A DNA stretch of 53,344 nucleotides from Amphimedon queenslandica. Taxonomy: Eukaryota; Porifera; Demospongiae; Haplosclerida; Niphatidae. The position numbers and the translations under genes were made by a program. The notes beneath the pieces are model-generated. The model was not told the DNA's origin, made no database searches, and was given only the letters and a program-made list of their open reading frames with translations. The stretch is taken from positions 301,234 to 354,577 of the forward strand of contig NW_003546261.1 in assembly GCF_000090795.2 (NCBI RefSeq), in the 5' to 3' direction. Positions 42,310 to 53,344 of this stretch are shown piece by piece. Position 1 is the first letter of the stretch. Every line of letters starts with the position of its first letter.

Positions 42310-45300
42310 AGGTCTATAAACTATACTAGGAAACTGAGAATAGGAGAGAAATAAGAATTGAGTCGATCAGTCACGTCTGGTATTTTAAACTACATAACTA
42401 AGAAGAAACAAATAGTGAGAAGTAGCACATGAAACATCATTATGAAACCACATGATAAGAACTAAGTACAATCAGTCACTTCTGGTATTTTAAACAATGC
42501 TATGAAACTCATAAAAGAAGAAAGAAATACTTAGAAATTAGTAGTACATGAATTATCATTTTAAAACCAAACGTAAAATGATAAAAACAGAGTCTGATCA
42601 ATCACTCCTGTTATAAGCTATCTATGAAACTGATAAAAGAAACAGTCAGACATACAGTCAGCAAACAGTTTAGACTATGCTTACTATAAAAAAAGAAATG
42701 AACAGTGAAAAGTAAGTAGTACATAAAACATCATTCAAAAACCAACCTCGACTGATAAAAACTGTCTGATCAGTCACGTCTGGTATTCTAAAATATAAAT
42801 TAAAACTGAGAAAAGAAGAAACGAACAGGTGGAAGTCAGTAAAACAAAATATTTCAAGAACCAAACTCGAATGAAAAGAACTCAGTCTGATCAGTACTTC
42901 TAGTATTTTATATTGTACTATGAAACTGAGGATAAAGAAACAAATACTGGGAGTAATACATAAAACACCATTTCAAAAACCAACCTTGACTCGTAAGAAC
43001 TCAATCTGATAAGTCACGTGAGGTTTTTTAAACAATCCTATGAAACAGAGAAAAGAAGAAAAATGCTGAGAAATGATTAGTATGTGAATTACCAATTTAA
43101 AACCTAACTTACATAAAATAATTGAGTCTGATCAGTCAAACATAAAACATCAATTCACAAACCAACCTTAAGTGATAAGAACTCAGTCTGATCAGAAACT
43201 TGTATTATATAATCTGTGACACTAAGGGAAGAAGAAAGAAATACTGAGAAATGAGTAGGACATCAAACATCATCTTGAAAGCAAACGTATGTGTTATAAA
43301 CATTAAATGTCATTAGTCACTCCTGGTATAAACAACTACACCAATAAACTGAGAAAAAACCAAGTCATTAGATGTGATAAAAACTGTCATATCAGTCAAT
43401 ACTTGTATAAACTATACAATGAAAGTGAGAAAAGAAGTAAGTTGTGAGTAGTAAGTAGTACATTAAACATTTTAAAACCAAATTTGAATCACAAAAACTT
43501 AGTCTGAGCAGTCACTTCTGGTTTATAAACTATACTGCGAAACTGAGAAAAGAAGAAAAAACAGTCAGAAGTCAGTAAAACACATCATTTCAAAAACGAA
43601 ACTGGAATGAAAAGAACTCAGTTTGATCAGTACTTTTGTTATTTTTTATATTGTACTATGAAACTGAGGATAAAAGAAACAAACACTGAGAAATGAGTGG
43701 TACATAAAACATTTCCAAAACCAACCTTGACTGATAAGAACTCAGTCTGATGTGTCACTTCTGTCAGTTGAAACTATAATATTGAACTGAGTAAAGAAGA
43801 GATAGTATAAAAATTCAGTTTGATCAGTCACTTCTGGTTTTTAAACTATATGAACTAAAAAGAAACAAATAGTAAGTAGCACATGAAACATCATTTTAAA
43901 CCAATTCCAAGTGATAAGAACTAAGTCTGATTTGTCACTTCTGGTATTTTAAACAAATATTTAGAAATGAGTAGTACATGAATTATCATTTTAAAAACCA
44001 AATGTGATATGATAAAAACTGAGTTTGATGAATCACTCCTGGTATAAGCTATCTATGAAACTGAGAAAACAAAACATTCTGAAGGGAGTAAAACATAAAG
44101 CATTATTGCAAAAACCAACTTCAAATGATAAAAACTCAGTATGATCAGTCACATCTGGTATCTTTAACTATGCTATTAAACTAAGAAAAGAAAAAACAAA
44201 TAGTGAGAAACCCTGTCTGACAAGTCACTTCTGGTAATTTAAACAATACTATGAACCTGAAACAGAAGAAACAAATACTTAGAAATGAGTAGTACATGAA
44301 TTTTTATTTTAAAACCAAATATAAAGTGATGAAAACTGAGTCCTATACTGGTACAAGGTATCTATGAAACTGAATAAAAAGGAAGCAAACAGTCAGAAGT
44401 CAGTTTGACTGATAGGAACTAACTGATTCAGGTATGTTAACATATATAAAAACTGGGAAAGAAGGAAACAAATACTGAGAAATGAGTAGTACATGAATTA
44501 CCATTTTAAAACCTAACTAACATGGTAATAACTGAGTCTAATCAGTGACCTCCTTGTATAAGCTATGCTACCAAACTGAGAAAAAAGAAGCAGTCAGAAG
44601 TCAGTAAAACATGAAACATCATTTCACAAACCAACCTCTCATGACAAGAACTCGGTCTGATCAGTCACTTGTGGTAATATATAGTCTGTAAAACTGAGGA
44701 AAAAAAGAAACAAATACTGAGAAATGAGTAGTACATGAAACATCATTTTAAAAGAAAAACTTACATTAAGTCTCATCAGTCACTTCTGGTATAAACTACA
44801 TCATTAAACTTAAAAAACTATTTCAAAGTCATTACAAGATGAAACATTTCAAACAGCAACCCTAAGTGATAAAAACCCAGACTTATTAGTCGGTCCTGGA
44901 TAAACTACACCATTTAACTGAGAAAAACCAATAGTTTATACTCACTAAGGATGTGATGAAAACTCAGTCTGATCAGTCCTGGTATAAACAATACAATGAA
45001 AGTGAGAAAAAAGAAACAAGTAGAGAATTGTAAGTGGTACATTGAACGTTTTAAAACCAAATTCGAATGATAAAAACTTCATCTGATCTGTCTGACAACT
45101 TCTGGTCTTGTGAACTATACACAATAAAACTGAGGAAGAAATTACAAATAATGACAACTGAGAGCAATACACATTATTTCAGAATCAACCTCAAAAGACG
45201 ATCAGTAACTTCTAGTATTTTAAGCCATATTATTAAACTGAGAAAAGAAGAAATGTGGTAAGAAGTGTGTAGTACATAAAATATTTTAAAAACAACCTCA

Positions 45301-46083
45301 AATGATGCAGTCAGATCAGTCACTCCTTGTACAAACTATACTATGTAACTGAGAAAGAAGACAAAGTGAAATAAGAACTCAGTCTTATTACTTCTGCTTT
45401 AAAAACTACACTATAAAACTGAGAAAGAGGAAACAAATAGTGTACAGTGAGCAGTACATGAAACATTATTATAAATCCAATTTGAAATGATTAAAACTCA
45501 GTCTAATAGGTCCATTCTGTTATTTTAAAATTTACTATGAAACCGAGAAAAGAAACACTGAAAAGTCAGTAAAACATGAAGCATTTTTAAAACCAACTTT
45601 AAATAATTGGAACTCTGTCACTTCTGGCATTTTAAACTATACTTACTATAAAGAAGAAACAAATAGTGAGAAGTAGTACATAAAACATCATTTCAAAAAC
45701 CAACCTTGACTGATAAGAACTCAGTCTGATTAGTTACTTCTTGTATTTTAAGTATGTCATGAAACTAAGAAAAGAAGAAAAAGTATGCAGAAATTAATAC
45801 AATGTGAATTACCATTTTAAAACGTAATTCACAGGATAATAACTGAGTCTGATCAGTCACTCCTGGTATGAGCTATATACTATGGAACTGACAGAAGAAA
45901 CAGTCAGAAATCAGTAAAACAGAAGTCAGTAAAACATCAGTCACTTTTGGTTCTGTAAATTATAATAATAAAACTCAGAAGAGGTAACAAATAGTGAGAA
46001 ATGAGTAGTACCTAAAACATCATTTTAAAGCCAACCTCTAATAAAAACTCAGTTGGATTAGTCACTCCTGGTATAAACTACTG
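42310..46083. repeat. Satellite array segment E (about 31 units)
   Basis: The same ~120-bp family. Two ordered subtype blocks at 42980-43545 and 44440-45130 repeat each other about 1.4-1.5 kb apart, indicating a higher-order repeat of roughly a dozen units. The array ends at TATAAACTA (46080), where a gag fragment begins. Confidence 0.92.
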
Positions 46084-46084
46084 T

Positions 46085-46324
46085 GATCTCAGAGTATCAT
46101 AGGGAGTATTAGATGGGGGCTTGAGAATCAAGTCACAGACCTCAGAAGCAAACTCAGGAGACAAGGAGGCAATAACATTGTCAAACTTTGTCTTCTGTAC
46201 AGTAATCCTTTTGTAGCAAACTTCACGTCCACCTGAGCGAACCAAAGTTCGGAATCAGCATGCCAGATGAAGCTGTAGATGGCACTGGAGGTTAAGAAGT
46301 ATTACGGGAGCCACTGCGAGACAT
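46085..46324 (-). pseudogene. Gypsy-type gag N-terminal fragment
   Basis: Minus strand from the ATG at 46324 (MSRSGSRNTS then a stop). FIWHADSELWFAQVDVKF and KTKFDNVIASLSPEFASEV follow, ending at LILKPPSNTPYDTL exactly where the satellite starts. This is the N-terminal gag segment typical of invertebrate Gypsy-like elements. Upstream (46325-46500) may be its leader and LTR end. The rest of the element is missing. Confidence 0.6.
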
Positions 46325-46544
46325 GACAGACAAACGACAATGGGTAGAAGTCTTTAGAAGGTATTGTGAAGAACGGCTCACCAAATGTCGCGGCTAGTAA
46401 GCCCAGATGAAGCAAAATGTTATGATTAAATAACAAAGGAATGAGATTGACAACGGTAACAATCATAGAGAGTAGCCAAACATGAGATGGAGTCTAGGGA
46501 GGAAGAACAATGAACAAAGGAACATTTGTGTGTGTTATGTGCAT

Positions 46545-46685
46545 GCGTGAAAATAATAATGAATATTAATAATGATAATAATAATAATAATATATACATA
46601 TATTCTCTTTCATGATTGGAACCATAATGCCCAAAATAATAATTTTAATAGTAATAATAATAAGTAATAATAATAATAAATGATA
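46545..46685. repeat. AAT/ATA trinucleotide microsatellite
   Basis: Interrupted runs of AATAATAAT with ATATATACAT in the middle, in two blocks (46547-46610 and 46636-46683). Confidence 0.85.
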
Positions 46686-47438
46686 AACATACCATTAAGT
46701 ATACCCTACAAGAGGACTCTCAGAGACATCCAGAGCAGTTTGTTTTCAACCAGTCAGCCACGTTGGCAGGGCACCCACTAGCAATTTGCTGTGTAGCCGT
46801 ATGAAAGGTAACAAAACAAATCTTGTTTTTTAATAGTTTAAACTGAACAATAATGCAACACTTAATACAAAAGGTAGAAAATAGACCGTTTCTTTTTCGT
46901 TTTGTTCATACAAAGCGTGAACTTTTTGTAACTTCTACTGTACCTTTATATTATAATTTTGTCTCGTTTTATTCCAGATTTTATAAATGCTTGTATATAT
47001 TTTCTGATTATTTTTGATTAAAAAGAAAATTTCCTAATTTCATCAGCTTGGGAAATTACTTTATTATTTCCAATTATTTAAAATTTTTTTCTAACTTTTA
47101 ATTGACACTTGGAAATTTATTCTTATACCATACTACACAAGAGTTTTATTAATTTTTTCTCAATTTATTTAATAGGTCAGAAATATTTTAAACTATTTTA
47201 TTTAATTTTATCTGACTTTTCTGACAACTCGGGACTTTTATTCATTTTGACTATTTCCAATTATTTTAAAAAGTTTATCCAATTTTTTAGACGCTTTGGA
47301 AATCTTGTAATTAATTCTAATTATTTGTATAACTTCCACTTTTTTTTTCAAAGCACTTAAAAATTTTTTCCTATTTTTTCAATTTTTCTGACAAAGTTTC
47401 AATTTTTAAAATTATCAACAAAATAGAAATAGTTCTAA

Positions 47439-48884
47439 TGGACCTTGTGCATCAAATGTTCTAATTAATGCACACCTCCCAACTGGAGTAAGATAACGGA
47501 TTTTTTGGTGAACAGGCACGATGAACATTTTCCTTTTTATCCAGTCATTTTTACTTTGGGAGTTACTTTGAGCTCTCTTTTTGTTTTATCATACTTTGTT
47601 TATTTGTTCTGTAAGCTTTTTGGCTGATGCTTTGGAGTTATTCATAGGCCTATTCTCACCCTTTGGCAATTCCTGTTTTGGTAAATTTTTCCTCCAGGAG
47701 CCAGGGCGCTTGCCCTTCTATTGCTATGAAGACAGAAGTGTATTCACCTGAGTCCTGACTAATGCCTATCATCAGTTACTTTCAGTCCATCAGGACAATG
47801 TACGGTGGAATTACTCACTCTGTCGTCATGTTGCAGCTGGAGTGTGGATAATATGACCGTCTTTTCTCATCTTAAAATTATAGGATGGCTCTTTATTCAC
47901 ATGTAAGAATCAATCCAAGGATTATAAGTGTGCTAGAATAGCTGTGCATGAAGTAACTAGCTGTTAATAATGACGTCTAGTATAAAGTAAAACGCTACCA
48001 TCATTACATGATTTTTAATGTTAATACAAAATGTTAATTACAACAGTTGTGTTTGTTAATGGCCAGACAGATTAAAATTATCATGTATTTATATACTCTT
48101 TATAATAAAATATGTGTAAATACAGAAGTTGTCATGTATACAACTGTAATGTAGTGATAAAAACAATAATAATTGTAAGAACAATGCCAATTATGTTTTT
48201 CATAATAATGAATAGCAAATAAAACTGTCAAGGGAGGATACAAATGGTGATGGGCCACAAATGAGTCCTGAATGTGATAATTCCTCTCTGCAAGTACTGG
48301 ATAGTGACAGACTTTAATATGCCATGTAATGCTCCTATAGTGTGCAACCAGTGAATTTACAGATAAAGCATGAGAGCCAGGGAGTTCTTGCACCCATTAA
48401 CTATCCATAAAAGAGCGATCCGATAGTTTTAGGATGAGAAATGATGATCACTATATCATCAACACTCCAGCTGCAACATGGCAACTGAGTGAGTTATTCC
48501 ACCATACCTCGTCCTGATGAACTGAGACTAACTCTGATGATAGCCATTAGTCATAGGACTCAGGTAAATACACTTCTGTCTTTATAGCCATGGAGGGGCA
48601 AGCACCCTGGCTCCTGGAAGCAAAATTTACCAAAACAGAATTGGCCTAAGGAGTGAGAATAGGCCTATGAATAACTGCTTTAAAAGCCAAAACAAAAACC
48701 AAAAAGCTTATGGAAGAAATAAACAGAGCATGATAAAACAATAAGAGAGCTCAAAGTAGCTCTTAAAGTAAAAAAGACTTGATAAAGGAGGAAAATGTTC
48801 ATTGTGCCTGTTCACCAAAAAATTTGCCATTGTACTCCAGTTGAGAGGTGCACATTAATTAGAACGTTCAATGCACAAAGTCCA
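47439..48884. mobile_element. 1.45-kb element with ~440-bp terminal inverted repeats
   Basis: 47439-47870 is an inverted copy of about 48455-48884. The outer ends read TGGACCTTGTGCAT and TGGACTTTGTGCAT inward, and shared internal words include CTCCAGCTGCAAC in one arm and its complement in the other. The ~580-bp centre has a 97-codon minus ORF (48393-48100) without recognised motifs. Target duplication was not resolved because the flanks are T/A-rich. Confidence 0.8.
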
Positions 48885-49142
48885 TTTTTTGTTAAATTAA
48901 TTTTGTTCCAAATTTTTCCAACTGCTCAGGAATTAATAGTCTTTTATCTAAAATACAAATTTTTTTGAGTAATTATGAATGGTTGAGCATTTTTTCTTAA
49001 TAGGAATATTTCTTCTGATTAAAAAAAAAATAAAATTATTCTTATTTTATCAGATTACTTGGGAATTTTGTTTCAATTCTTTCCTATTATTTATTAAATT
49101 TCTTCCACTGCTTGAGATTTTTTTTAATGTTAAAAATATCTA

Positions 49143-49308
49143 TTGTGATTTTCCTTAAACTAGCATGATAGACAAGCAGAATGTCTTATTAACATGCTCT
49201 GTTGTGGTCAGTATTAATTGGGTGCATTCATTTAATTCCTGGCTACGACAGAGCATGTGCGTGACACATTTCTGCTTGCCTTTCATGCAAGTTTAAGGAA
49301 AATCACTG
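49143..49308. mobile_element. 166-bp MITE flanked by TA (mariner-like)
   Basis: Inverted ends GTGATTTTCCTTAAACT, then GCATG, CAAGCAGAA and CATGCTCTGT, about 58 bp per arm with several mismatches. TA flanks both sides (49141-49142, 49309-49310), and one terminus reads CAGTG, both as in Tc1/mariner MITEs. Confidence 0.6.
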
Positions 49309-49869
49309 TATTATTCTCGAGAGACTCATAACGATTTTTCCAATTAATTCACATTATAAAAAAAATATTTAATAGTTTAAATTTATCTCAACGGCTTAGA
49401 AACTTTTAAAATTTTGTAATTTTCTTCCACAGGCGGAGAATACTTTATATTCTCTTTTAAAATTATTCTAATTTTTTTCCACGGCTAGGAAATTATTTCG
49501 ATGTTGTATGAATATTTTAAGTCTTTTCTGAGCTTAGAAATTTTTTCGAATCATAATTATATATCTAGATTGAATATAATATATCTAGCTCTTTTTGATT
49601 ATATCTAAATATTAAAAAAAGTTTAATTTATTTTTAATGGGCGCTTGGAATTTATTTCAATTATTTTCAATTTTATTAAAATTTTTCCAACTGTGATTTA
49701 AAAAAAAAATAAAGATCCTTCATTTTTTCAAGACATTCGAAATTTTTTTTTTATTTCTAATAATTTTTTTAAGTAAATTTTTCTGAAAAGTTTAGAAAAT
49801 TTTTAAATTTAATAGATTTATTTTTGTTTTTCTGAATGCTCGGGAATTATCTTGATTTTTGTCATTATT

Positions 49870-50108
49870 TGTGACCATAATTGACAAAAGGTACCTTATG
49901 GCGGATAGGAAAATTGGTCTTTATAGCCTAAAAAATCCAACTTCCTGAGCTCCATTTATCATAAAATTACTCTACAGGATGCAAAAAGTTACTATGTAGC
50001 TCATAGAAACAATTGTTGACTAACAGAGCACTCACAGGTTGATATTTTTCATTAGAAAGATGATTTTTAAAATCCGCCATAAGGTACCTTTTGTCAATTA
50101 TGGTCACA
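49870..50108. mobile_element. 239-bp MITE with perfect 37-bp TIRs
   Basis: TGTGACCATAATTGACAAAA plus the next 17 bases (49870-49906) is repeated without a mismatch in inverted orientation at 50072-50108. The arms end in GGTACC and GGCGGAT words. The target duplication is ambiguous in T-rich flanks. Confidence 0.85.
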
Positions 50109-51182
50109 TTTTAATTTTTTATGAATTTATTTTAAACACTCAGAAATTATATTTAGTTGTTTTTATTTTAAAAAATTTTTTGGGATATCCTCCGTTTGTT
50201 TGAGAATTAATTCCAAATATTTGCAATTATTTTCAAAATATTTTCTAATTTTTAATGGACGCTTGGGAATTATTCCAATTTTTTTCCATTTATTTTTATT
50301 CTTTTTAATTCTTACTGAACATTCTAGACTTCTTGATTTCTTTCTAATTTTTTCATGAAATCATGAATATTTCAATTTATTTGTACAGTTTTTCGAACTT
50401 TGTCCGACAGCTCGGGACTTTTCTCAATTAGTTCCAATAATGTTTTAATTTTTTTCTAAATTTTTTGAGCGCTTGGAAATTTTTTAAAATAACTATACTT
50501 TAAAAATTTATTCAGTTTTGGTCCAACAGTGCTCAAGAATTTTTTTAATTATTTCTGATCTTTGAAATTCTTTTTAAACTTCATTAGATGCAAAGAACAA
50601 TTCGGCTATTTAAAAAATTTTTTCAGTTGTTTTATTGCAGCTCTGGAATTTATTTCTTTCGACAGATTGGGAATGTTTCTAATTATCTTATTAATATGTT
50701 CTGATTTTCCCCACTGCGCAAGAATTATTTTGGACTTAATTTAAAGTGACAAAATATTATTCTGAAGTTATTTCAATGATGGGGCATTTTTTGTGAATTT
50801 TTTAGTTTTGAAAAAATCTTTTGGATTCCACCTGATAGTTAGGGAATTTTTTTCGATTATTTCAAAATACTTTTGTAAATCATTTCTCATTTTTAATGGA
50901 TGCTTGACAATTTTCCTCAATTCTTTCTATAGATTAAAAAACTTTTTGAAAGAGGCAATTTTTTAATTAAAAATATTTTTTAAAGTGTTTTGGAAACAAT
51001 TAGAATTTTTTTCCAAATTGATTCCCATTAATTATTATTTGGATTTTTTCTAAAAAGCTTGGAAATTTTTAAAATTTTTGCCTGACTTTTTTTAATTTGG
51101 AGATCATTTCAAATTATCCTGTAATACTATTTTCATTTTATCAAGTGATTTGGAATTATTATCAAATGATCAGAAATTATTA

Positions 51183-51530
51183 ACGACCTGGGGGCGTAGA
51201 CTCCAGGTCGTTCCTATAATTGATTTCACCTTCACACTATCTATATATATTTATGTCCACACTTACATTTCTTCTGTACACGTTGTATTGGAGAAATAAC
51301 AAGCCTGAGCAACCACCTGCCCATGCTTTTTCATGTAAGTGGGTGTGGCCATGGCAAAAAAAATGGCGGCTTACACATTGGACAAAGTTAAGAGCTTTCT
51401 AACAGCAAGAGAACATAGAGATACTGTCTAAAGACTTCTCTAGAAGCATTAGAAGGTAGAGAGAACCTCTATAAGTCTTAATAATGACCAAGTTGTACTT
51501 GCAAGGTCGTGAAATCAATTATAGGAATAT
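51183..51530. mobile_element. Small insert with a hairpin and short inverted ends
   Basis: AACGACCTGG and its complement (51183-51212) form a 10-bp hairpin around GGGCGTAGACT. TTCCTATAATTGATTTCAC (51210-51228) recurs inverted near 51509-51527. The interior is less AT-rich than the surrounding field, supporting insertion. Confidence 0.55.
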
Positions 51531-52330
51531 TTTTTACCCTGTTACGCTTGATTTCATTTTTGTCTGATTAATCTTGAAATCCTTCCTCATTTATTTGAAG
51601 GCTGAGAACTTTATTCCTATGATTTCTAATTAAAAAAAAATTTTCTGATTTCTTTTCTCAGCTTTGGATTTTGTCATTATTTCCATGGACTTTTGAAATA
51701 TTTTTGACTTTTAATGGGTGCTTGGGATTTATTGCAATTATTTCCAAATATTCATTAAATCTTTTTGCTGCTAGGGAACTTCTTTAAATTTTTAAAGTTT
51801 TTAGACACTGAAGGCATATTTTTTCAATAGTTTTCTTAATTTTTTTCAATAGTTGTGGTTAGACTTTTTAGACTTTTAATGGACACTTGAAAATTTTAAT
51901 TGATTATTTTTTGCTGTTTTTGATTTTTTCTGACAGCTCGAGATTTTTTTAAAATTTTTTTACAATTTTTGTGAACAGGTTGGGAACGTTTCTAATTATT
52001 TTTTATTTTGTTTATTTTTTAAACAGTACGGGAATTTTCATTTCATTTATTCTGATTATTATAAATTTTTTTTGTATTTTTCCTTCACACTTGGAAATTC
52101 TTTTTAAATTAAAGTAAATATTTTAGCTTCTTTCTGACAGTTCTGGGACTTATAAATTTTTTGATCTTTTGCAACAGGTTGATAATATTTTCAATAATCT
52201 TTTTAATATTATCAAATTTGTTCAGACTGGGACTTTTTTTTCGTTTGTTGTGAATATTAAAAATTTCGTTTGTTTGTTTGAATGATCAGTAATTCCTTGC
52301 GATTTTTTCTGATTTTTTTTACAAGCATCT

Positions 52331-53044
52331 ATAGCAATGTCTTGCAAGAGTTAGATGCAGGCATTTTATTACCCAAGTTGTAGAACACATGTTTCCTACA
52401 ATCACAGGTATTGCTTATGGTATGAAGTTATTAAAAAGAAACAAGTACAATAGAATTGCACTTAAAAAACATAAGTTGCTGTCACTAAATGGCATCTCTT
52501 CTTGTCTGTTACACTAAATAGCCTCTCTGCTGCTGCTGACGCGGCAGAAATACCTAAAACAACTTAAGCTACTTTTGATAGTTTAGAAAAGTATTTATTA
52601 TCCTGCCAGAATTGAAGAGGGTCAAGTTTCATTTCCAAGCATGGAGTACCAATTCATTTTGTCACATTATTAGTTTTTCCATTTTCTTCATCGGTCGAAC
52701 TTCTGAAAATGAACACTCTGAGAAACGGACACACTATTTAGAACAAAGAAACCTGCTGTGACCGATGAAATTAGCCCATTTTACCAAACAATAACAACGT
52801 CCCAGAAATGACCAACTCTGACCTCTGGAGATTAGACAGCTTTACAACCACAAAAAAGCTTCTAAACATGTGATTATACTTCTGAAAACTGATATTTCCA
52901 GAAATATAGAAAGACACACCCTCAATAAAGTTAAAATAAATCTTTAAATCAATAAGGGCACTTAGAACAGTTATTATTGATTATTATTATACAATAAGGA
53001 TGCTAGGCCTAGTATTTGTAGATTATACATTAGCAATAGATTAA
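52331..53044. other. Non-coding, no gene recognised
   Basis: Ordinary AT-rich sequence after the repeat field. I see no ORF, RNA gene or repeat partner in the window. Confidence 0.4.
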
Positions 53045-53344
53045 AGGGTAAGTTCAATGCATTTTTGAGGTATTTTTTTTATTTGCTTAATATGATTGCC
53101 TGACCATACTAATGATGTGTTCCAACTCCCATTGTCTGAAAAAAATTATTCACTGAGATATGAGCCTTCAAAAATGCCCATTTTTCCTTCCTGCCAGGTT
53201 ACTTCCTGTCAGTGGGTGTGGCTAAACGTAACGTCACTAGAGGGATAGCTGCAGCTAAATTCATTCCTTTATAGGGGGGAAATAATCCTTTATTCTCATG
53301 CCTTGTAATGTAATAGCACTAATTTAAAGATTAGAATCATTAGC
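53045..53344 (-). repeat. Dispersed repeat family copy 2, truncated by the window edge or at its terminus
   Basis: Inverted homologue of 8759-9055 along ~300 bp. It ends CTAATTTAAAGATTAGAATC then ATTAGC at the last base, which is also where copy 1 starts, so this may be the natural element end. Confidence 0.8.

Larger units (their letters stand above)
46960..52330. repeat. AT-rich degenerate repeat field with recurring GACGCTTGGGAATT / GACAGCTCGGGACTTT cores
   Basis: T- and A-rich sequence in which two GC-containing cores keep recurring, always with T-rich flanks. TTTTTAATGGACGCTTGGGA-type cores occur near 47098, 49636, 50252, 50890, 51705 and 51868. CTGACAGCTCGGGACTTTT-type cores occur near 47220, 50397 and 51930. 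Spacing is irregular, so any tandem period has decayed. Four inverted-repeat elements interrupt it. No gene is visible, and the short ORFs are AT-rich chance frames. Confidence 0.6.

Noticed and set aside
42670-45261. Short ORFs within the satellite (42670-42864, 44945-45172, 45067-45261)
   Set aside because: They are chance frames within repeated units and are not conserved between units.
48100-48393. 97-codon minus ORF in the long-TIR element as a transposase
   Set aside because: No motif, too short, and composition like the surrounding AT-rich DNA.
1-53344. tRNA, rRNA or other structured RNA genes
   Set aside because: No cloverleaf with A/B boxes or conserved rRNA segment was recognised by eye. 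A covariance search would be decisive.

Overview
This is an AT-rich, gene-poor stretch of an animal nuclear genome. No intact host gene can be supported in it. Recognisable coding sequence comes from transposable elements, nearly all broken by frameshifts, stops or deletions. The mix suggests a marine invertebrate, most likely a sponge or another early-branching animal: Copia, BEL/Pao and Gypsy retrotransposons, pyrimidine-rich and CR1-like LINEs, THAP plus DDE transposases with YqaJ nucleases, RecQ-carrying DNA transposons, and a very large load of MITEs. The species call is inference. There is one assembly gap, 733 N at 30856-31588.

Layout. (1) 698-5935, minus: a nearly full-length transposon-type gene whose pieces encode, in order, N-terminal Cys-rich fingers, an RNase-H-like transposase-type domain, a FEN1/XPG-like nuclease and a CXC (tesmin/TSO1-like) cysteine motif. 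(2) 6254-9870: fragments and a dispersed repeat. (3) 9890-12490, plus: a decayed non-LTR retrotransposon (RT and CCHC). (4) 13089-19960: a 6.9-kb DNA transposon bounded by ~65-bp terminal inverted repeats. It holds two RecQ-like helicase pseudogenes on plus and a DUF6589-type transposase pseudogene on minus, converging tail to tail. The arrangement resembles helicase-bearing Academ-type transposons. (5) 20085-46083: a tandem satellite of ~120-bp units with ordered higher-order blocks, split by insertions. These are a Copia element (with a TTAA-flanked MITE inside its RNase H region), the 5' part of a BEL-type element whose LTR has heat-shock-element-like motifs, a foldback MITE, a hAT-like 1.5-kb element carrying a LINE fragment, a THAP/DDE/YqaJ transposon remnant, and a BEL/Pao 3' half. 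(6) 46085-46324: a Gypsy-type gag fragment. (7) 46960-52330: a second, extremely AT-rich degenerate repeat with recurrent GC-containing cores, itself interrupted by four inverted-repeat elements. The window ends inside a dispersed repeat that also occurs, inverted, at 8759-9055.

The functional interest is in two DNA-transposon systems that pair a GD...DWH-type transposase with an accessory DNA-processing enzyme: a fused FEN/XPG nuclease in region 1 and a separate RecQ helicase in region 4. The third theme is the satellite as a nested insertion record, where known unit sequence on both sides lets target-site duplications be read directly.
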